DNA from: Saksenaea vasiformis B4078 | Lineage: Eukaryota > Mucoromycota > Mucoromycetes > Mucorales > Saksenaeaceae | Assembly: GCA_000697055.1 (NCBI GenBank) | Contig: JNDT01001417.1 | Coordinates: 1-36,010, forward strand | Direction: 5' to 3' | Length of the DNA stretch: 36,010 nt | Shown here: one piece after another, positions 22,917 to 32,621 of the stretch | How positions within the stretch are numbered: position 1 is the first letter of the stretch | Layout of the letters: each line of letters opens with the position of its first letter | The notes under the pieces: generated by a model | Seen by the model: the letters and a program-made list of their open reading frames with translations, nothing else | Database searches by the model: none | What the model was told of the DNA's origin: nothing | Position numbers and translations under genes: made by a program

Positions 22917-23160
22917 ATGCGTCCCTTTAAATACGGATCGCTTTGGGTGGCACCTGTCCTTATCGTGAGACATTTTTACTGCTTCCGATGGGATACCGAG
23001 AAATCCATCACTGAAGCGACTTAGTGCAAGACTCTGGTTATCCAGGCGCATACTATTCATTGGATTAACGCAAGACGACTTATTTCCCAGCGCAAAGACG
23101 CATCACTCTCGAGTACAAAGGTTATTCGGCCTTGGATGTCTCATAATCTTTATCCGACAC
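22917..23160 (-). repeat. Inverted repeat, right arm (244 bp)
   Basis: Reverse-complement partner of 21341-21584. Outside the arm, similarity to a third copy (29808-29930) continues through about 22830-22917 on the minus strand, so the source repeat is longer than the arm. Read on the plus strand, the arm opens with a 36-codon frame starting MRPFKYGSLW, whose counterpart in the left arm starts MRPSKYGSLW. Confidence 0.92.
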
Positions 23161-23336
23161 AAACTATGTCATTTCTTAAGGGTGGAGGTGCGCCAGTGCG
23201 TGCACGTATCCCAAAAAAATCCATGCTTTTTGAGACAACATGATGTCATTTTTATGTCATCTATAAAGTATTGGGGAATACGCAAGCGTTTTCTCTTTGT
23301 TTGCACAGATAATCATCTTTCTTTTTCTCACTGATA

Positions 23337-23638
23337 ATGATTGTTGGACCTCTGGATAAAAACATGCTGTCCTACAGCGGCGGCATTGTCGGACTGATTA
23401 TATTGATCTTGGATTTGATCGTTATATTCGAAGTGGTCAATTCAAATCGTTCTATCACTGGAAAACTGGGCTGGTCGCTGTTAGTATTCTTCTTCCCTAT
23501 TGTTGGTATTATCTTGTACTTGTAAGTGAAAAGAAAAGAAAAGATGATGATTTTTTGTATTTTTATTTACTAAGTAATCTTTATAGCCTATTCAGTCGTC
23601 GTACGGAACACAACTCACGTTACGAATCCATTGCTTGA
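23337..23638 (+). CDS. PLDc_N-type small two-helix membrane protein
   Basis: Two exons, 23337-23521 and 23587-23638, with a 65-bp intron (GTAAGT...TTATAG), giving 78 aa. Two hydrophobic helices (about residues 12-32 and 44-60) flank a short loop with EVVNSNRSITGKLGW. The second ends in FFPIVGIILY followed by FLFSRR. This is the pattern of the PLDc_N (phospholipase D-nuclease N-terminal) family, usually found as small stand-alone membrane proteins of unknown function in bacteria and fungi. There is no phospholipase catalytic HKD motif. The intron was placed because the second exon restores the conserved YFLFSRR. A dinucleotide microsatellite follows about 140 bp downstream. Confidence 0.9.
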
Positions 23639-23827
23639 ATACCATGTAAAATAAACTCTACCTATCCAAGTGTACCGAATCAGGTTATTGTCGATCAAAT
23701 ACCACGTTGATTATAGTTGTGTCAAAAAAGCAAAAAGATAATGACCATGGCAATGAGGGGAGGCAAGAAGAAAGAAAAAACACACACGCACAAGCACGCA
23801 CACACACGCACACACACACACACACAG

Positions 23828-23877
<50 letters not shown>

Positions 23878-24648
23878 AAAAAGAAAGAAAAAGACAAGAG
23901 AAAGAGAGAGAGACAGAAATATGAGAAGTCCCCTATTAGGTTTGTTGTTCCTTAGCACAGGGTTTGATGATGATCCTACTGAAAACGGGAAGGATGTTTT
24001 CTCCTCAAGACAGTAAATTGTTAGAAAGGGAGAGAGCGAACACATAATGGTGCACAGCCCATTTACCCAAGTAACACAAAAGGGAATCAACGTGTGAATG
24101 AGGATGAGGGCGTGAGTGTGGTCACATGTCAAATGTTATACGATAGTGATACAACGATTGTGATGTAATCAATGAAAAGAAGTGGCAAGAAGAGAGAAGA
24201 AAAAAATAAAATACTGAGAGGAGGTAATGTATTTCTCAAATTGAGGAGAAAATAACAGTCTGTGAGGAGCATCGTTTTTGAGAAATTCAATCGATTACTT
24301 AGGGATGTTAGGAGATAAAGGAGCAAAAAGTGAACAAGTTGTTATGAGAAACACTATTTATCTTGAAATAAGGGATGAATGTTTATATTAGTTGCTTCAA
24401 ATGCCAAAATCAAAAAGAAACATGATATGTTATTTTGGTTTATCCGATAGAAATCAAAAAATCCCAATGTACCATATCATTTGGCGGTAGATGAGGAGAA
24501 ATGAAGGAGAAAAAGGGAAGAAGTTGGATAAAAATAACCCTTTTTTTTTTTTACTCAGGAAAGCCATAAAATAAAGGCAACCTTTTCATTTCTGAACCTT
24601 CTTTGTTTTCCTTTATTTTTATTTTTTGTTTCTTAAAAGAGGACCCCA
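23639..24648. other. Intergenic region with CA/GA microsatellite
   Basis: Contains the microsatellite at 23781-23875 and A/G-rich, AT-rich sequence leading to the ankyrin gene. Frames here are products of the repeat. A T-run at 24541-24552 and the pyrimidine-rich 24590-24640 probably form the leader of the ankyrin gene. Confidence 0.55.
23781..23875. repeat. CA/CG then GA dinucleotide microsatellite
   Basis: About 62 bp of CA with a few CG or GA interruptions pass directly into an uninterrupted GA tract of about 30 bp. Likely highly length-variable. Confidence 0.95.
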
Positions 24649-26647
24649 ATGTCCCTTTTGTCTTCTTCTGATATGGATGAGATCAATCGTAACTACAACC
24701 GCATGAATCTGGATGGAATTCCCGAAGATGGTGAATTTCCTCGAAGTGCTAGAGAAGTTTTACTCGAGCTTGTAGAACGCGTTAATAGTGAAGAATTACG
24801 ACAAGCTATGAAAATTGAAATCAAGAGAATGGGAAATGATCATCAACGACTTGTAACCATGTTACAACAACGCTCAGAAATGCTCGAACGTGAAAACGAC
24901 GAATTACGAGTTATCTCTGCTGATCATCAACGTCGATATGAAAAAGCTGTTAGAGAAATGCAGTTTTTCAAGAAGAAATACGACAAGGCTATGGAAATGA
25001 ACAAACAGTACACAACAACAGCTACTAGCACTACCACTACTAATAATAATCGCCCGCGTTCAATATCCATTGAATCTGGTTCTTCTGGTGAAGGGCCTTC
25101 TACCCAAAAAGTATCTCCTCCAACTCATCTTCAGAGTTATCCATTAACACCTACGAGTCCTCAGCCATCTTCCTTACCAATTGCCGATAATTATGTACCC
25201 TTGTCCTTCGAACCTGACTGTAAACAAAAACAACCTTCACGATCCTCCTCTACCTCCACAAACTCGTCTTCGAATGCCCCTTTTTGGGCGCCCTCCGACA
25301 CCCCCCTTCCTCGAATCCGTCAAGGCTCAACCACAACCATTAATAGTCAGCAGTCATCCGACCAACCCGTAACGAAGACCCCATCCTCCGATGGAACGAA
25401 ATCGCTACGTGGTCGCAAACATTCATGGCAATTCCTTCAGACATGTCCATCCGCCCCATCCACATCACCTTCCGCAACAACTTCCTCGCCTCCCGTTTCA
25501 AGCAATGGAAACGTCCATTCTGTCCCCATGACTCCCGTACGATCAAGCACAGCAACCAACGGCTACACAGGCGCATCATTGATTCAGCAACGACGTGTCG
25601 ATCCCCTCATCTTTGGAGGTTCCGATGGCTTATGGGAAACCATTGCAAAAAGTAAAGGAAGTGACGTGACAGTTGAAAAAATCATTAGGTAAAGCACATG
25701 CCTTCGCAATTTCGCTTGATTTTCACACGTATACACCTCTTCCCTTGTAGTAATTTTCTCCGACGAGGCGGATCACCCAATACTGCCAAGCAATCACCTT
25801 CTGCAAATGCAGTGAAATATGGATACGGAATGATCCATGCCTTGATTGTCACCAAAGCCCCTGGCTCGCTTGATTTGCTCCTTCAACAAGGGGCCAACCC
25901 GAACGTAGTGACATTAAGTCAGGTGGAAGAAGACAAGGTAAATTTCGTCCGTCGTGTGATCCATCTGATCTCCGACTGCTTTAGGTGACACCTTGTTATT
26001 TGGCTGCCGCGGTGGGCTGGTTGCCTGGTTTGCAGAAACTTGTTCAGGCTGGAGGAGATTTAATGGCTGCTCGCGGCGGAGGTTCCAAATGTAAAACGGC
26101 GTTACACGCTGCCGCGGAACATTGTCATGCCGCTGTAGTTGAATATATTATGAATGTCACCCAGGGTAAACTCGGTCTAGAAGTAGATGCTCAAGGTAAG
26201 GTTATCCTTATTTCCTCCCCATTGTATCCATCTCATTGTTCTGTTATAGGTGCAACTGTGCTTCACTATGCATGTGCGTCAGGTCATACCGATCTTGTAT
26301 CTTATCTAGCACGTTCATGTCAAATCCCCGTTAATCAGGTAGACGATAACGAGGAACTCCCTCTACACTGGGCTGCACGACATGGTCGGTTAGAGGTGGT
26401 CACCTTGCTCGTGGAAAGATGTGGTTGTGATTTCAATGCCTATGTTCCTCGTAAGGTTGGCACGCCATTGGATTTGGCAAAAGCAGGTGGCCAAAAACGT
26501 CTGGTGGATTATCTTAAAACGCTAGGTGCTCTCTCCGCAAAAAAGATGGATAGACGACGAGAAGAAGAAATGGCTAAAGAAGTCCCGGTCCATCTCGAAT
26601 CAGCTCTGGCTAGACATGGCCTTTTCCTTGGAAACAATGAGTTTTAA
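24649..26647 (+). CDS. Ankyrin-repeat protein with N-terminal coiled coil
   Basis: Four exons: 24649-25688, 25751-25937, 25985-26195 and 26250-26647, with introns of 62, 47 and 54 bp, giving 611 aa. Residues about 35-125 are charged and heptad-like (ELVERVNSEELRQAM, then REMQFFKKKYDKAMEMN), so a coiled coil. Residues 125-345 are a Ser/Thr/Pro-rich disordered linker. Ankyrin repeats occupy about residues 370-575, with recognisable units at GYGMIHALIV, VTPCYLAAAVGWLPGLQKLV, KTALHAAAEHCHAAVVEYI, ATVLHYACASGHTDLVSYLA, ELPLHWAARHGRLEVVTLLV and GTPLDLAKAGG. A charged C-terminal tail follows. The role is probably protein binding; no catalytic domain was seen and no named orthologue recognised. All introns cut within or just before ankyrin units and keep phase. 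Confidence 0.9.
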
Positions 26648-27948
26648 TCTTTCTCTTTGTTTCTCATATACTTGGGCTAAGCGCGTGCGCTTTTCACTTC
26701 TCTTTTTTCCGCTTTCATCCTTTACTGGTTACACGTATTTCTCCTTCACCGTTTCTGTGTGTCTCGTCTGTATGTACATAAAGCTATAGCAACGGACTAA
26801 TCTAGTAGATTATCCCTTAAACGTTTCCTGCTAACTTTGCAATGGGGAACCATGTGCGTACCTATCAAATGATTATCAAGTAAAAAAAAAATTAACACAG
26901 TCCATTACAGCCGGGTTATTTTGTACAAAAGTGGCGGTAAAAAAAATATAGTCTACTGAAATCCATCCAAGATGTAGTGGTCCTCCATGCTAGTTTCATG
27001 TCACATTGTGAAAATTGCGTCTTTCTGCAGGGTCCAAAAGATGACAGACCCGAAATAACCAGTTTACATGCGTGGAAATTGCAACATCATTTATGCACCA
27101 AAATAAATGGCACAGAGCTAAATGAGTCAAACCCCAGTTTCGAAGCTTGTAGCTAGCAAGCTTATCAAAGAACCCTGTATACGCCTACAGCTAATAACTG
27201 ACATGACCTTCTTTTCTTTTTTTCCTTGCAGTGCCTCCTTTCAATTAATTACGAGTCCTCATGCGTTGCTCATAATTCAGGTACAGAGTATGAAAACTAC
27301 TTGCACAAGGGACGCATGGTCTATGGATCACGTACAAGACAAACCGTTTCAAGATGGTTTCCACGCGAGAGATACTTCTTTGCCATGCTCATTCAAGTGT
27401 AAACACAAAAACGTGTGAATGTTTTCCTTTTTACTTGGCACCAACTCTAAGAATGTGATCTTTTTAAATGCTCCTATAGCTCATATCTCCTACGGTTGGA
27501 TGATAATCATGGGAGAAGATCCCCCCTCCTTTCTCCCAAAAAGGCATTTCTCTGGTACCGAGATCAGACGCGCGGACCATGTACAAGTTCAATGACGTTG
27601 TACACAATCAAAGGAGGGAGGTATCTATCGGAACGGGAGGTGCAAAGACAGATAGTGCATAAGGAGGAATTGCAGGAGACAGCTCAAAACAACATGGTAT
27701 AGATGAGGAGAAGACCAGATGTTGCATGTCTGTGGGAGTTTCGCTTCCTGAGTCATTTTGCCAAGAGTGTTTCTATCTTCCCAACCATGTGCTGCTACAA
27801 TTAGATATGTTTCAGGCGGAAAAAGTTTCAGTTACTCAAAAATGGCAAGCTGGGTTTTATACAAAGGGTTTCTCACCAGATCCTAATTACAAATATCCCG
27901 AAATGAAGTTTGACAACGCTTAACCTTTCATTTCCTTGTTTGAGCGAA
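26648..27948. other. Intergenic region, nothing recognised
   Basis: About 1.3 kb between the ankyrin and GPCR genes. Short open frames at 27122-27418 and 27496-27702 show no domain or composition typical of the neighbours. It should contain the ankyrin 3' UTR and GPCR promoter; an upstream GPCR exon cannot be excluded. Confidence 0.5.
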
Positions 27949-29294
27949 ATGCCTGATGCATGGCGATTCCTTTTTCTACCGGAGCACTTTAGAACCCTGA
28001 CCCTTACCACCTTTATTACTTGCTTCGTATCATTGTTGGCTAGTTGCATTACCCTGATCGGTTTTACGTACTTGTTTTTGCGGCACCGGGACACGCTCAA
28101 CCGAATCTCCTTACGGTGTGTTGGCGTTGCTGCGCTGACATCAATGATAAAAACTGTTCTCACCATTGCTGCGGTCAAGACCAATGCCAGCAATTCATTT
28201 TGCCGCCCTAGTATTGTGTTAATTATTTTCATGAAGATGATAAGCTCCTCCTGTTTGGCGATAGTGGGCTTCAACCTGGTCCTGGTCTTCGTGTGGCATG
28301 TTAAACGGCGCGATCTGTTGGAATGGTTTTATTACCCCACAGCTGTGGTATATGCCCTTGTGACAACCGCCATTCCATTGTACGTTCTTGGGAGAACAGA
28401 TAGTGACAACACCGACGCGTACCAATGCTTGTGAGTGTCGGACATTTGACGTGGTGGGCATGTGCGCATGTTTACGTTTATTTATGGAACATTAGGTACT
28501 TTGCTTTGTATTTTCAGGTCATAGGTCACAGTAACTTCTTTTGGGTAATTGCAAGGTCAATCGTAACAAGACGACCGGCACTTACCGTACGAAATTTAGA
28601 TGTGGTACTACGGATTCACTATGGTTCTTATTGTATTTGCGGCCCTGTGCTCGTGCATATCCTTGATGAAATTAATGCACGAAAACCAGTACTTCAAAGG
28701 TGCTTTTCATGCGATGCATGCCGCGCAATGGGAAGCAACACACCACTCGACCAGCGTATTTACGAAGGTTGTGTTCCGCTGTATTCTTTACCCATTAGGT
28801 AACATATCAAAACATGCGCTTGTTTTCATAAGGCACCCATTGATGCTACAATATCAGTGCCATTCATAAGCAATGTTTGGGGGTTCATACTACAAATAGC
28901 AATCTCGGACCAGAACTACACTCCGTCATTTGCCTTGGCAATGGTGGTGACTACGTTTGAATCATTAGATGGTTAGTGCAGTGAAACAAGGTCACATATC
29001 TTACCTTTATTATTATCAGGATTCTTTATTGCTATCATCTTCTTTAGCGACCCGGCTATTACAGCGTATAGAAAGAGGGTCTTTCGATCGAAGCGAGATG
29101 AAGATACATCCAACATAGCGATGACGACCATTGCGTATCCTTCAAACGCCTACATAAATACAAGAATGAAACCACGATCGCCAATGATCGGTATGAAATC
29201 CTCCCATAGCTATTCAACCCAGGCCTTGCTTGTACGACAGGAAAGTGATAACACGCTGTCTGAAACAAGCGATACAAAGACAGATTACATGTGA
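27949..29294 (+). CDS. Seven-helix receptor, Git3/cAMP-receptor-like GPCR
   Basis: Five exons: 27949-28430, 28496-28544, 28600-28798, 28858-28971 and 29020-29294, giving 372 aa. Exon 1 holds TM1-TM4 after a short outer N-terminus; TM5 starts at WYYGFTMVLIVFAAL. TM6 and the following loop are split by an intron inside YPLVPFISNVWGF, and TM7 is split at SLDG/FFIAIIFFSDPAI. YPLV-x-x-I-x-N-x-x-G is typical of fungal and amoebal receptors of the Git3/cAMP-receptor group. Paired cysteines before TM3 (SFCRPS) and after TM4 (YQC) fit the usual disulfide. A tail of about 75 residues is Ser/Thr-rich. The ligand is unknown; such fungal receptors often signal nutrients through a G-alpha/cAMP route. Exon 2 is the weak point: the acceptor at 28495 gives 49 nt, while one at 28531 would give a 13-nt exon, and both keep frame. 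The start at 27949 is the first ATG after an upstream stop-free stretch. Confidence 0.86.
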
Positions 29295-29807
29295 TATGGC
29301 TAGAATGATAGAGATACCCTTGAAATCTCAATTGAAATATGCCCTTGTAGTATCTACTGAGTATCGATAGCCGGACTACAATACTCGATCGGAATAAAAT
29401 GTATGATAATCAACGCATTTATGCGTCTATGTGAGATTGCCGCCATATTTACCCCTTTTTCAGAGTGAAAAGGATAGCTATTTGACGGCTGCGTACCAGT
29501 CCAAATAAAATGTCTCAAATACAGTTCAGTGTAGCATTTGCCACTGTTATTTCTGCGCTCTTTCCGACTTGTAATCAAAAAATAAGGACGCGGTCATTTT
29601 CACTGCGATGGCCGAAGGAATAACAGATTTTGGATACATAATTGCATCATTCAAACGTTACTTTGCGTTGACACCACCTCAATTCTGCGGTGAGGAGCAA
29701 TGGGTCTTTGCGCAGAAAAGCAAATACCTTTACATCTGGATCAAAGGCGTATTGCAACGGTTCATTGTATAGGTTCCCAACGCACCAATCGGAACGCGTA
29801 AGATAAC

Positions 29808-29930
29808 GTATTTAAAGAGACGCATGAAATTTTTTTTTTTTTTTCCCTTTGGCTCTGTCTTCAAAAAACATCCTGGTAAGGATGTCAATTCTTCATCACG
29901 TATACAGGACCATTCATGTCTTTTTATCTA
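29808..29930 (+). repeat. Third copy of the 22830-22930 repeat
   Basis: GTATTTAAAG-x-GACGCATGAA, then a T-run, then AAAAAACATCC and GGTAAGGATGT blocks occur in the same order as in the reverse complement of 22830-22935. Identity is lower than between the two arms. A run of about 15 T starts near 29830. Confidence 0.7.
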
Positions 29931-30334
29931 TTGTTTAGCCTGCATGGCCCCTGTCTCGAACCGTCTAGGCTGTGGTGGCGTCTTTACCCGTCACTTAAGT
30001 ACGTAAAACAAATATTGTCTTCCGCAGCGTCGCTTATTCCACGAAAGAACCTCGCCAGACGCTGCATCGTTTAAAACCCTCCGCAGTGCTTTAGCACTGG
30101 CCGCTATGCCAGGTCTCTCCCCAACGTCGCTCCCACCCGGCCAGGGTGCGGGACAGAACTCCGTGATTATGCGGGCTTACCTTCCGGGTAGGTAAATTCA
30201 TCAAAGAATCTTCCATTTAGTAAACGTGAACACTTTTTTACGCTGCTCCAATAAATTATGCTCGACTGAGGGCAAATTTGATGTCACTAAGCGTATGATC
30301 TTGTTGCCAATGCATTAATTAATGACTCTATATT

Positions 30335-30416
30335 TTATTTTCTCTCAGCGCAAACTCGGCTCTTCATGGACGGGTAATTTGTTTAGAGTAGCGTAAAAAA
30401 ATTATTCAATAAACAT
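30335..30416. repeat. Dispersed repeat, AGTAGCGTAAAAA family
   Basis: TTAGAGTAGCGTAAAAAAA followed by ATTCAATAAACA resembles the right edge of the 21341-21584 arm and the copy at 12707. Not assigned to an element class. Confidence 0.5.
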
Positions 30417-30582
30417 TGATTCTGAAGTCATCTTTTGACGAGTCCAACAAATCGATGTTTGTGTGACAACATTCCCTTAGTATCTAAATAAGACTTGCGT
30501 CCATCAAGGGCCCAATTCGCGCTAAGGAAACAATAAACCTGTGTGCAGCATTCGGTGTGATCCATACGTACCCCTGAAGGTT

Positions 30583-31040
30583 CATATGGCCATCTTTTCC
30601 GAAACACGTATGAAGGTATCACCGTCTGCATTTGTCAAGGCCCTTCGCGAGCTAGGATTCTATTCATGTCTTTCAATATGTAGGTCCCATTTAACGAATA
30701 CTCACAAGGAAAACTCAAAAATCATTTCTTTCAGGAAGACAACGTTCCTTGTGACAGTAATAAGTTTGTGCGGCAGTAGAGGAGGAAGAATGGCGTCTCC
30801 ATTTTGCTAGACTGGCCCATGAAAAGCCAAGACTTGGATACCATGTAGAGTCTCTGCGACGAGCTGGAGGCTTGGTTGACAAAACGGATTCGAAGATCCG
30901 TAGTGTCGGACGCTGCTTTACTCGGGCAGTAGCAAACAATTCCCACACAGAACTTGTGAGAAACTCGTGGCTTCAATGCCCGGCAGATGCAAGACGGTCA
31001 TCGAGGGCTCTCGATACTACATCGGTTATTGGAAATGGCA
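30583..31040 (+). pseudogene. Decayed Tc1/mariner transposase
   Basis: Two pieces in different frames. The first (about 30583-30720) encodes SAFVKALRELGFYSC and SHLTNTHKEN, matching the end of the Tc1 helix-turn-helix region (LRE-x-GF...P-L...HK...). The second (about 30729-31040) encodes FQEDNVPC, then NGVSILLDWPMKSQDLD, SLCDELE, SDAALLGQ and IPTQNL, which align in order with the QDNDP, NGV...LDWP-x-QSPDLNPIE-x-LW-x-EL and IPTQNL motifs of Tc1 transposases. Between the pieces the part normally holding the first catalytic Asp is missing, roughly 100 residues by family length. The second piece has several in-frame stops, one at the position expected for the last catalytic acidic residue. Clearly inactive. 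Confidence 0.85.
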
Positions 31041-31517
31041 CCGGCAATTCAAATAAACAATCTGAATATGCAGCACTTTTCGTTCCTTTTTTTTTCCTCA
31101 CCACGTTCGACGCAGCATCACCGTGCGAATACCGCATAAACACGGGACCAAAATAGTTCGCGGAGTTTGCTCAACTGCAAGGCATTTCCCTTTCTCGCAA
31201 ATCCACCTTCAAAGGGTTGTAAGAACGTCTTCTCAGTTGCGCCTCCTTCCACGCGCACACCTGATGAGATACGAAAACACCATAAGCCACTGTATTCGGC
31301 ATATAGAGACGTATAGTGTGGGCATGAGTGCTTGGGCTACAGGTGCAGAGGTCAAAAAGTTTCAGCCTCACATCATAGAATAGGGCAAAGATGAGATGAG
31401 GTTTCCATATATGGAATCAGAGTTTTGAAAGTAGAAGTTTGAGACGTCTATGAAAAAGCGCGGGTTATAATTGTGGCCGCTCCCTTTCAGGTGTCAACTT
31501 TCTTCTTACTTTTGTTC

Positions 31518-32436
31518 ATGGTAAATCTTCATTTGGCACTTTTCGTGTGCGGCAGTTGTGGCGATCTAAAGAAAAAGCATGGCGACTTCCCGGAGCTATT
31601 TGTAGCTACCTTTGAAAAAGCTTCAGTATCAGAAACATCCGTCACTTGGGACACGTTTGACGTTCGCCAGGGCAGATATCCTAGTATTGCAGATCTACAA
31701 CGCGGAAAATACAATGGCATTGTTATTACTGGATCTTTTTCGTCTGCTTATGACGACGAGAAGTGGATAAAAGTGTTGATCGAGTTCATCAAGTTAGTCC
31801 GCAGTGAGACTGATGTGAAGCTTGTCGGGGTGTGCTTTGGACACCAAGTCATCTCAGTGGCTGCGGGAGGAGAATGCGTGAAAAACCCAAAAGGCTGGGA
31901 GGTGACTACAATAAACACCGGAAAGACCGGCTCATGCTCACCATGGACATAAAACCATCAGATGGGTTACTCTTACGGGTTCCTGACTCCTCAAGGCAGA
32001 CAATTTTTCGATACGAAAGAGACATCCATACTGGTGAGACCGACAACCGCCGTGTACAGTCTTTACTTATTCATCCATCCACTAGCGTCTTCATCAATTT
32101 CATCAAGACCATGTTCCAACTGTTCCACCTGGCTTCGTCAGTCTTGCTACGGGTGAACCTCATACACCTATCCATGCACTTGTCTCGGATGATAATCAGT
32201 GCTTAACTATCCAAGGTCATCCAGAATTCGGGAATGCTTTTACACACGACCTTATAGAGCACGTGTTATGCAAGGGTACTTTGCAACCTGGTCCGTATGT
32301 GTATCAAGAGCTGGATATACTGAAGTCCGGATCAGTGGAGGACGATAACAAATGGTTGGTGGGCCAGTTTATCAAGTTCTTTCAGAGCCAGTTGACACTG
32401 AAGGAGGATAACGGCGCCAAAACTGTTGCTAGATAA
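31518..32436 (+). CDS. Class I glutamine amidotransferase-like protein
   Basis: Three exons: 31518-31901, 31962-32033 and 32086-32436, with introns of 60 and 52 bp, giving 268 aa. A single GATase class I domain of typical stand-alone length. The triad is C106 in GVCFGHQ, and H197 and E199 in IQGHPEF. Other family marks are GIVITGSFSSAYDD near residue 67, NPKGWE and LHQFHQDHVPTVPPGF. The second domain of GMP or CTP synthase is absent, so it is likely a free GATase-like hydrolase of the fungal family that resembles GMP-synthase glutaminase domains; the substrate is not known. The start is ATG 31518 because conserved sequence begins at once (NLHLALFVC). Intron 1 removes an in-frame TAA and restores GWE-MGYSYGFLTPQGRQFF; intron 2 removes a TAG just before RLHQFHQDHV. 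It is convergent with the importin-alpha gene, 185 bp between stops. Confidence 0.92.
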
Positions 32437-32621
32437 TTTCTCATCCATGTAAAAAATAAAACTTCGTTTGTCTGCCCAACGTGAGACAGATAACACTACA
32501 ATATCCAATGCAGCGTCCATTGACCGCATACGGATGTGTTTGTCAATGATACAGATCCGTGCCAATCATTTGTAGTATGTCAAGTAAAACCAAAAAGAAA
32601 AATTTTATTCACAGATCAACC

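Larger units (their letters stand above)
18314..23336. other. Gene-poor block with inverted repeat
   Basis: About 5 kb with no recognisable gene. The clear feature is the 244-bp inverted repeat (21341-21584 and 22917-23160). A shorter inverted match links about 20890-20912 and 21003-21024 (shared AACCCATTTTCC). The minus-strand frame at 21001-21195 is not recognised. The first few hundred bases should contain the PAS promoter, and the last 150 the PLDc_N gene promoter. Confidence 0.55.
29295..31517. other. Repeat-rich intergenic region
   Basis: Contains a third copy of the repeat seen beside 22917 (29808-29930), a GC-richer patch at 30050-30190, an AGTAGCGTAAAAA-family copy near 30335-30416 and the decayed Tc1 transposase at 30583-31040. 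No intact gene is visible. The final 200 bases should carry the promoter of the amidotransferase gene. Confidence 0.55.

Noticed and set aside
23685..24132. Frames encoding His/Thr or Cys/Val/Ser repeats
   Set aside because: They translate the CA/GA microsatellite.
30050..30190. Possible tRNA or 5S RNA gene
   Set aside because: No cloverleaf or internal promoter boxes could be placed and no match to the 5S consensus was seen; listed only as a composition anomaly.
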